Shown: positions 7,832-12,497 of the stretch, in pieces
Layout: each line of letters begins with the position of its first letter
How positions within the stretch are numbered: position 1 is the stretch's first letter
Assembly (NCBI GenBank): GCA_017412325.1
Contig: JAFPYE010000175.1
Location: forward strand, 1 to 12,497
DNA length: 12,497 nucleotides
Reading direction: 5' to 3'
DNA from: Kiritimatiellia bacterium
GTDB taxonomy: Bacteria > Verrucomicrobiota > Kiritimatiellia > RFP12 > UBA1067
Notes under the pieces: model-generated
Databases searched by the model: none
What the model saw: only the letters and a program-made list of their open reading frames with translations
Told to the model about the DNA's origin: nothing
Made by a program: the position numbers and the translations under genes

Positions 7832-7861
7832 AGTATATCATTTCCGATTGCCGCCCTGCAA
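7832..7861 (-). promoter_or_regulatory. Promoter of tRNA-Asn
   Basis: The -35 TTGCAG (7861-7856), an 18-nt spacer and the -10 TATACT (7837-7832) with extended TGA read on the minus strand. The predicted start near 7825 leaves about 11 nt of 5' leader before the mature tRNA. The promoter sits in the gap after the oxidoreductase stop codon (7883-7881). Confidence 0.75.
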
Positions 7862-7880
7862 GGGGGTAAATCAAGAAACT

Positions 7881-9494
7881 TTACGCCAGTTCCGACTGGA
7901 GCAGCTGGCGCGCGGAGCCGGGGCCTGCGAGCAGCTTCACGAAGTAGCCTTCGATCTTCGCCGCGAGCGGCGTCGCCGTGAGGTCGCTCCCGAAGATGGA
8001 GGCGTTCGCGAGGATGGGCTTGAGCTGGCCCGCATAGCTCGCGGGGTCGTTCCAGACGATGCCCTTCAGCTGCGCCTGCAGCTCGTCCTTGAGCGGATCG
8101 GCGCTGACTTCCATCGCCGCGCCCGTGTCGTCGACCGCCAGGAGATAGCGCATCCAGCCCGCGATCGCGAGCGGAATCGAGACGAGCGAACCGAGGTCGC
8201 GGCCGGTCGCGACGTAGCTCTTGATCGTCTCGCCGAAGCGGATGCCGACCTTCTGCGACGTGTCGGTCGCGATGCGGCGCGGATCGTCCGGCATGAAGAC
8301 GTTCGGCAGGCGCTCGTTCACGACCTCGTCGATGAACGCCTTGGGCGAGAGGATCTTCGGATCGACCACCACCGGCAGGCCCTCGACGTAGCCAAGGCGC
8401 TTGACGAGCTTGACGATGTCCGCGTCCTGCATCTCCTTGCAGATGAGCGTGTAGCCGAGGAGGCACCCGTACATCGACATCGCCGTGTGCAGCGGGTTGA
8501 GGCAGGTCGTCACCTTCATCTTCTCGGTGTTGTTCACCGTGTCGCGGTCGGTCAGGTAGACGCCCGCCTTGTCGAGCGGCGCGCGGCCGTTCGGGAAGCG
8601 GTCTTCGACCACGAGGTACTGCGGCTTCTCGGCGTTGACGAACGGCGCGATGAACGTCTTCTTCGACGTGACGATCGGCTCCATCCCCTCGATGCCGCAC
8701 TTCTTCAGCTCCGCCTCGACCATCGGGTGCGGGCGCGGCGTGATCTTGTCGATCATCGACCACGGGAACGAGACCTTCGACTCGTCCTGGATGTAGTCGA
8801 GGTACGCGGCGGGCGCAAAGCCGTTCGCGACCCACGCCGACGCCATCGCGACGACCGACGCCTTCAGCTTCTCGCCGTTGTGCGAGCAGTTGTCCATCGA
8901 GACGACCGCCATCGGCAGCGTGCCCGCGTTGAAGCGCTCCAGCAGGAGCGCCGCGACGACGCTCATCGCGTGGCGGCTCGCCTCGGGGCCTTCCTTCATG
9001 TCCGCCTCCACGACCGGCAGGTACGCGCCGTCCGGCTTTTTGAGGGCATACCCCTTCTCGGTAATCGTGAACGAGAGCATCTTCAGCGACGGCGCGCGGA
9101 AGATCCGCTTCAGCTCCGCCTTCGCCGCCGCGTCCGCGAAGTTCGCCTTGACGCCCTTGGCGACGCCCGCGAGCACTTCCTTCGTCACCGTGCCGTCGGG
9201 ATTCAAGAGGACGTTCAGCGTCAGGTTGTCCTGCGCCGTGTAGATCTGGTCGATGATGTCGTAGTCGAACGTGTCGCACGCGATGATGCCCGTCTTCATC
9301 AGCCCCGCGTTCAGGAGGTTCTGCGCGAGCGAGCCGATGAAGCCGCGGAAGATGTTGCCCGCGCCGAAATGCACCCATTCGGGCGCCGCCTCGGTGGCCG
9401 CGCGCATCGCGGCCACGTCGAACGCGGGCAGCTTGACGCCCGCCGCCTGCCAGGCCGCCGCTTCGTTGATGATCGAATCCAGCTTGAGCTTCAT
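7881..9494 (-). CDS. Mannitol-dehydrogenase-family hexuronate oxidoreductase (fructuronate/tagaturonate reductase-like)
   Basis: NAD-dependent long-chain polyol dehydrogenase of the mannitol dehydrogenase/UxuB/UxaB group, likely reducing a keto-uronate from pectin sugars (fructuronate to mannonate or tagaturonate to altronate) in the cytoplasm. The ATG at 9494 follows GGAAGGAAAG at good spacing, giving 537 aa; an upstream GTG at 9542 lies inside the promoter and is rejected. The N-terminal nucleotide-binding segment has HFGAGNIFRGF near residues 42-52. MDNCSHNGEKL is at 200-210 and FPWSMIDKITP at 243-253. The catalytic segment is EKMKVTTCLNPLH, with K327, N333 and H336 as candidate catalytic residues; Lys-Asn spacing is one longer than in the classical mannitol 2-dehydrogenase. 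Its promoter carries the same palindrome as the rhamnogalacturonan lyase promoter, which favours a hexuronate substrate over mannitol. The exact substrate is not settled. Confidence 0.85.
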   Translation of the reverse strand: MKLKLDSIINEAAAWQAAGVKLPAFDVAAMRAATEAAPEWVHFGAGNIFRGFIGSLAQNLLNAGLMKTGIIACDTFDYDIIDQIYTAQDNLTLNVLLNPDGTVTKEVLAGVAKGVKANFADAAAKAELKRIFRAPSLKMLSFTITEKGYALKKPDGAYLPVVEADMKEGPEASRHAMSVVAALLLERFNAGTLPMAVVSMDNCSHNGEKLKASVVAMASAWVANGFAPAAYLDYIQDESKVSFPWSMIDKITPRPHPMVEAELKKCGIEGMEPIVTSKKTFIAPFVNAEKPQYLVVEDRFPNGRAPLDKAGVYLTDRDTVNNTEKMKVTTCLNPLHTAMSMYGCLLGYTLICKEMQDADIVKLVKRLGYVEGLPVVVDPKILSPKAFIDEVVNERLPNVFMPDDPRRIATDTSQKVGIRFGETIKSYVATGRDLGSLVSIPLAIAGWMRYLLAVDDTGAAMEVSADPLKDELQAQLKGIVWNDPASYAGQLKPILANASIFGSDLTATPLAAKIEGYFVKLLAGPGSARQLLQSELA

Positions 9495-9532
9495 GTCGTC
9501 TTTCCTTCCGTTGTCAGGTTGTGAAGGACACG

Positions 9533-9541
9533 AGTATATCA
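9533..9541 (-). promoter_or_regulatory. Extended -10 promoter of the oxidoreductase
   Basis: TGATATACT reads on the minus strand at 9541-9533. The predicted start near 9526 gives a leader of about 32 nt with GGAAGGAAA at 9509-9501. The hexamer 17 nt upstream is GTGCAC, a weak -35. The palindrome at 9562-9575 abuts this position. Confidence 0.65.
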
Positions 9542-9561
9542 CATCCGTGCCGCCCGTGCAC

Positions 9562-9575
9562 TACCCGAACGGGTA
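9562..9575. promoter_or_regulatory. Candidate operator 2 (palindrome upstream of oxidoreductase)
   Basis: TACCCGAACGGGTA on the plus strand is a perfect 6-bp inverted repeat around a central AA. It has the same arms and the same CAC flank as operator 1, and in both cases the last base of CACTACCC before TACCC is 22 nt from the -10 box. It is centred near -42 from the predicted start. Inferred binding site for a dimeric regulator. Confidence 0.6.
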
Positions 9576-9594
9576 AGGTGCCGCGCGCGGCCGT

Positions 9595-9608
9595 CCGGCC
9601 GCGGCCGG
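9595..9608. repeat. Perfect 14-bp GC palindrome after the SurA-like gene
   Basis: CCGGCCGCGGCCGG begins immediately after the stop codon of the SurA-like gene (9611-9609, minus strand) and is followed by more self-complementary GCCGCGCGCGGC sequence. RNA from it would form a very stable hairpin. There is no U-tract, so it is more likely an mRNA-end stabiliser or a weak/Rho-assisted stop than an intrinsic terminator. Confidence 0.45.
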
Positions 9609-10409
9609 TCAGTAGATCCGGATGTAGCTGTCCGCGCGCAGGCGCTCGACCCAGGCCGCGTACGCCGCCTGCGACTTCTCGCGGCGGACGTTCGCCTCGA
9701 TGTCGTCGTACGCCTCAGCGAACGTGCGCGCGACCGCGCCCGTCTCCGCCGTCTTCATGAAGCGGAAGCGCTTGCCGCCGAGCTCGATCCACTCCGACGA
9801 GCCGCCGACCGGCAGCGCGGCGATCGCCTGGCAGATCTCCGGCACGAACAGGTCTTCGGGCTTGACGTCCAGATATTCCTTCGGCGCGGCCTCGCCCTCG
9901 GTCTCGACCGAAATCGACACCTTCGACGCCGCGCGGTAGCGCTCGGGATGCGCGGCGAACTCGGCCTTCATCTCCGCCGGCGACGCCGTCACGTACTTGT
10001 CGACGACGTTCCACCGCATGGCGCTGACGATCAGGTCGTCCTTGATGCGCGTGCGCCACTCGGTGTAGGGGATCTTCTGCTGCGCGAGCGTCGCGACGAG
10101 CTTGTTGCGGTCGCCCCCGAAGGCGCTGTCGACGATCTCGCGGATGCGGTTCTCGATCACCCACTCCTGCATCGTCAGCTTCTGTTCGCCCGCCGCCTTG
10201 ACGATCAGCTTGCGGTCGATGAGACTGTTGCGCATCTCGTCGAAATGGCTGTCGTCCAGCCCCGCCCGCCGCAGCTCGTTGCGCACCTCGCTGCGGAGGA
10301 TCGTCTGCGCGCCGACCGTCGCGGCAATGCCGTCGACCTCGACGGCGGACAAGGGGGCGCACGCCGCGGCGAGCGCCAGCCCGACTGCGGACATGGCAAG
10401 ATTCTTCAT
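9609..10409 (-). CDS. SurA-like periplasmic chaperone with reduced rotamase region
   Basis: 266-aa exported protein with a SurA-type N-terminal chaperone domain, expected to help outer-membrane proteins fold in the periplasm. The ATG at 10409 is preceded by GGGAGGAA about 8 nt away. The signal peptide is MKNLAMSAVGLALAAAC followed by APLSA, with cleavage likely after A22. Mature residues IAATVGAQTILRSEV (28-42) match the SurA start, followed by a helical region with DRKLIVKAAGEQKL and the IVSAMRWNVVDKYV segment. A parvulin domain is only partly visible: the end part (AIAALPVGGSSEWIELGG) fits, but the opening HILV strand and GGDLGW-type core do not. SurA proteins commonly carry one or two rotamase domains over about 300-430 aa, so this one is short. 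It lies 23 nt after the hexokinase gene, in the same apparent operon. Confidence 0.75.
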   Translation of the reverse strand: MKNLAMSAVGLALAAACAPLSAVEVDGIAATVGAQTILRSEVRNELRRAGLDDSHFDEMRNSLIDRKLIVKAAGEQKLTMQEWVIENRIREIVDSAFGGDRNKLVATLAQQKIPYTEWRTRIKDDLIVSAMRWNVVDKYVTASPAEMKAEFAAHPERYRAASKVSISVETEGEAAPKEYLDVKPEDLFVPEICQAIAALPVGGSSEWIELGGKRFRFMKTAETGAVARTFAEAYDDIEANVRREKSQAAYAAWVERLRADSYIRIY

Positions 10410-10432
10410 CGACTGGATTCCTCCCTGGACGT

Positions 10433-11719
10433 TCACAGCATGGCCGCAATCGCCGCGCCGACCATCGGCGAGTCCTCGACCTGCGGCGTGATGGCGTAAT
10501 GGATGTTGCGGCGGGCGACGAGCATGTCGTTCAGCTCGCGCATGACCGTTTCCGCGAACGGGATCGCCCGCGTCTTGTAGTAGGTGGACCCGTCCGCGTT
10601 GATCGCCACCGGCTCGGCGGGGTCGTTGCCCGCGCCGGACTTGATGGCGAACGCCGCGAGGTGGATCGCCGTCAGCACCGCCGCGCGCTCGAAGACGGGC
10701 AGGCCCAGCCGCCGCGCCATCCGCGCATCGTCCGGGTCGGCGAAGATCGCGTCCAGCACGTTGTCGCGCCCTTCCTTCTTGAACGCCGCGCAGAAGTTGT
10801 CGAAGTCCATCGTCTCCAGCGCGCCCAGTCCGCCGATTGCCGCGGCGGCCTTGGCGGAGAAGAGCCCTTCCTTCGCCGCCGCCTTGTAGATCTCGAGGCC
10901 GATGCCGCCGAGGTACGCGCCCGCGATCAGCTTCTCGAAGACCTGCTGGCCCGGGTTGCCGCCCTTCGCGTCCAGCGCCTTGTCGAACGCGCTGACCGCG
11001 ATCTTGTTGAAGCCGCCCGACTCCGCGTTGATGATCATCGACCCGTCCCGGTCCAGCCCCGCGACCTTCGCGATGTTCGCGTTCTGCTCGACGTAGGCGC
11101 AGTTGGTGCCGGTGCCGAGGATGAAACCGATGTAGGAAGAATACGTCTTGTCGCCTTCCGTCGCCTTCGCCGCGAGGAGCGTCGCCACCGTGTCGTTCAC
11201 GATGGCGATCTCGCCGCCGCCCAGCCGCTTGAGGAGCTCCGCGCCGACGTACTGGCCGACGATGGCGGGGGCCTGGATGTTCTTCGTCCAGCGCACGAGC
11301 TTCGCGTCCAGCGCAGGCGTCGCCTCCGCCGGATACGAGAAGCACCAGCCGATCTTCTTCACCGACGCGAGCGGCCGGAGGCGCGCGACCTCTTCCGCAA
11401 ACGCCTTGTAGAACGTCTCCTCGTCCACTTCGCCCTTCGTGCCGGGCATCGGGCGGTTCTGCTTCTCGGCGACCTTCGGCGGGACCGAGACGATGCCGCC
11501 GCGGAAATTCGTGCCGCCCGCGTCAAGCACCGCCGCCGTCGCGCCCGGCGGCACCTTGCCGTTGATGCCGACGTAGGTCGGGACCATCATCAACGACGAC
11601 GGCTCGCCGCGGAGCCCCTTCTCCATTTCGTCGATGAACGCCGCGATCAGCCTCTGGCGGTCGATGTCGTCGGCGAGGACAAAGCCGTTGTCCTTCAGGA
11701 ATTCTTCAGGTGTCTTCAT
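10433..11719 (-). CDS. Hexokinase (eukaryotic-type family)
   Basis: ATP-dependent kinase that phosphorylates glucose or another hexose in the cytoplasm. At 428 aa it fits a single-unit hexokinase of the eukaryotic-type (PF00349/PF03727) fold rather than the shorter ROK or Glk glucokinases. Motifs in order: phosphate-1 loop LDAGGTNFR (65-73), sugar-binding FSYP (127-130), WTK (144-146), NDTVATLL (175-182, candidate catalytic D176), GFILGTGTNCAYVE (198-211), IINAESGGF with sugar-binding E233, and an adenosine-site NADGSTYYKT near the C-terminus. The usual NTEWG tryptophan is serine here. The ATG at 11719 overlaps the rsmA 3' end by 14 nt with AAAGGA upstream, so translation is probably coupled; an internal promoter in rsmA may add independent expression. 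Which hexose is used cannot be told. Confidence 0.9.
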   Translation of the reverse strand: MKTPEEFLKDNGFVLADDIDRQRLIAAFIDEMEKGLRGEPSSLMMVPTYVGINGKVPPGATAAVLDAGGTNFRGGIVSVPPKVAEKQNRPMPGTKGEVDEETFYKAFAEEVARLRPLASVKKIGWCFSYPAEATPALDAKLVRWTKNIQAPAIVGQYVGAELLKRLGGGEIAIVNDTVATLLAAKATEGDKTYSSYIGFILGTGTNCAYVEQNANIAKVAGLDRDGSMIINAESGGFNKIAVSAFDKALDAKGGNPGQQVFEKLIAGAYLGGIGLEIYKAAAKEGLFSAKAAAAIGGLGALETMDFDNFCAAFKKEGRDNVLDAIFADPDDARMARRLGLPVFERAAVLTAIHLAAFAIKSGAGNDPAEPVAINADGSTYYKTRAIPFAETVMRELNDMLVARRNIHYAITPQVEDSPMVGAAIAAML

Positions 11720-12497
11720 TCTCTATCAGTCCTTTCACAAGGTTGATCCAGTCGTCGTTCGCGAGCTCTTCGGCCCGTGCCGTAGATTGTATCATATCTT
11801 TGAAGATCGTGCCAAGCTGTTTCCGGCGGTGCTCGAACGCCTGCTTGGTCAGGCGATGGAAGAGGTCGCGCTCCGCGTCGGTCAGCGCGGCGTTGCGGTC
11901 GTGCCGGACGAGCGTGACCACCGTCGAGCCGATGGCGGGGCGCGGCCAGAAGCAGCTCGCCGCCACCTTGCGCACGATCGCCACGTCGTAGTCGAGCTGC
12001 GCCCATACGCCCGCGAGGCCGCGCACCTTCGAGCCCTCCTTCGCCGCCAGCCGCTCGGCGACCTCCGTCTGCACGAGCACCGTCATCCGCGCCAACGCGC
12101 GTTGCCGCACCAGCTCCAGCAGGATCCGCGTCCCCGCCTGGTAGGGCAGGTTGGAGACCATCGTCAGGCGCGCGGCATCGGACGAAGCGAGGAGCTTCTC
12201 GTGCGCCGCCGCCCGCACGCGCGGGTCGAGCGCATCGCCCGTGAGGACGGTGAGTCCGGCGATCCCCGCCGCCGCGAGCCGGTCCGCCAGCACGGGGTCC
12301 TTCTCGATGGCGACGACCGGATGCCCGCGCGCGACCATCTCTTCCGTCAGCACGCCCAGCCCCGGCCCGATCTCCAGAACCGGCGCGCCCGCCGGCACGC
12401 CGTCGAGCCCCGCGTCCACGATGGCGACGAGCGCATTGCGGTCGATGAGGAAGTTCTGCCCCATCGTCTTGTTCGGGTGGAAGTCGTGTTCGATGCA
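11706..12497 (-). CDS. rsmA: 16S rRNA dimethyladenosine transferase RsmA/KsgA (5' end beyond window)
   Basis: SAM-dependent enzyme that dimethylates two adjacent adenosines near the 3' end of 16S rRNA during small-subunit maturation. Motif I is VLEIGPGLGVLTEEM, followed by the acidic IEKD that binds SAM ribose, GDALD, and the adenine-site SNLPYQAG; CFWPRPAIGSTVV is typical of the family C-terminal half. An ATG occurs at 12464 before GQNFLID, but the frame stays open to the right edge and reads HPNKTMGQNFLID. Since family members normally have a basic stretch before GQNFL, the true start is probably off the window. The C-terminus ends with a 14-nt overlap into the hexokinase gene. A run of AT-rich codons (GATATGATACAATC, 11799-11786) coincides with a promoter-like element. 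Confidence 0.95.
   Translation of the reverse strand, partial: CIEHDFHPNKTMGQNFLIDRNALVAIVDAGLDGVPAGAPVLEIGPGLGVLTEEMVARGHPVVAIEKDPVLADRLAAAGIAGLTVLTGDALDPRVRAAAHEKLLASSDAARLTMVSNLPYQAGTRILLELVRQRALARMTVLVQTEVAERLAAKEGSKVRGLAGVWAQLDYDVAIVRKVAASCFWPRPAIGSTVVTLVRHDRNAALTDAERDLFHRLTKQAFEHRRKQLGTIFKDMIQSTARAEELANDDWINLVKGLIENEDT
11786..11815 (-). promoter_or_regulatory. Intragenic promoter in rsmA, driving hexokinase
   Basis: On the minus strand, -35 TTGGCA (11815-11810, five of six consensus bases), an 18-nt spacer, and -10 TACAAT (11791-11786) with TGA extension. The start would be near 11779, about 60 nt before the hexokinase ATG. It lies in coding sequence, where the codons used (ATA, CAA, TCT) are unusually AT-rich for this gene. 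Confidence 0.55.

Noticed and set aside
7838..7881. CCCTTGCAGGG after the oxidoreductase stop as its terminator
   Set aside because: The stem is only three G-C pairs with no T-tract, and the sequence is the -35 region of the tRNA promoter.
9495..9542. Upstream GTG start for the oxidoreductase at 9542
   Set aside because: It overlaps the extended -10 box, while the ATG at 9494 has a good Shine-Dalgarno.
10355..10361. Lipobox in the SurA-like signal peptide (LAAAC)
   Set aside because: The -3 residue is alanine rather than leucine or valine, and a normal signal peptidase I site (PLSA) follows; a soluble periplasmic protein is more likely.
9609..11345. A 578-codon minus-strand frame running from inside the hexokinase gene into the SurA-like gene
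   Set aside because: Only its last 266 residues make sense (signal peptide and SurA start). The upstream part is the wrong frame of the hexokinase gene, so the start was set at the ATG at 10409.

Overview
The window reads as one GC-rich bacterial chromosome segment with every supported gene on the minus strand. In transcription order (right to left in the coordinates) it holds: rsmA (5' end beyond the right edge), a eukaryotic-type hexokinase, a short SurA-like periplasmic chaperone, a 537-aa mannitol-dehydrogenase-family oxidoreductase of the hexuronate type, tRNA-Asn(GTT) with its own promoter and terminator, a 1142-aa secreted multidomain PL11 rhamnogalacturonan lyase, ilvE, recJ, and a divergent PurF-like protein cut by the left edge. 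No insertion sequence, phage gene, CRISPR array or plus-strand gene is supported. No stretch over 300 bases lacks a gene.

The organism is inferred, not shown. It is Gram-negative (SurA-like chaperone, exported enzymes) and degrades plant polysaccharide. A large exported lyase carrying a LamG-like domain and an autotransporter-type beta-strand repeat, plus strong GC bias, fits the Verrucomicrobiota/Kiritimatiellota side of the PVC group. No rRNA or marker search was possible.

The right block (rsmA, hexokinase, SurA-like) looks like an operon: the first two genes overlap by 14 nt and the next gap is 23 nt. An internal promoter with good -35 and -10 boxes sits in the rsmA 3' end. The left block (ilvE, recJ, purF-like) is also close-packed: ilvE and recJ are 6 nt apart, and the promoter for the purF-like gene abuts the recJ stop codon.

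The most interesting part is the middle. The oxidoreductase and the rhamnogalacturonan lyase each have, immediately upstream, a near-identical 14-bp palindrome (TACCCGAACGGGTA and TACCCCATCGGGTA on the plus strand). Each is placed exactly 22 nt from its -10 box, centred near -42. This looks like a shared operator coupling pectin (rhamnogalacturonan) attack outside the cell with hexuronate reduction inside it. The lyase promoter also puts the transcription start at or next to the ATG, so its mRNA may be leaderless. Six promoters in the window share a TGn-extended -10 of the type TGATATAMT.
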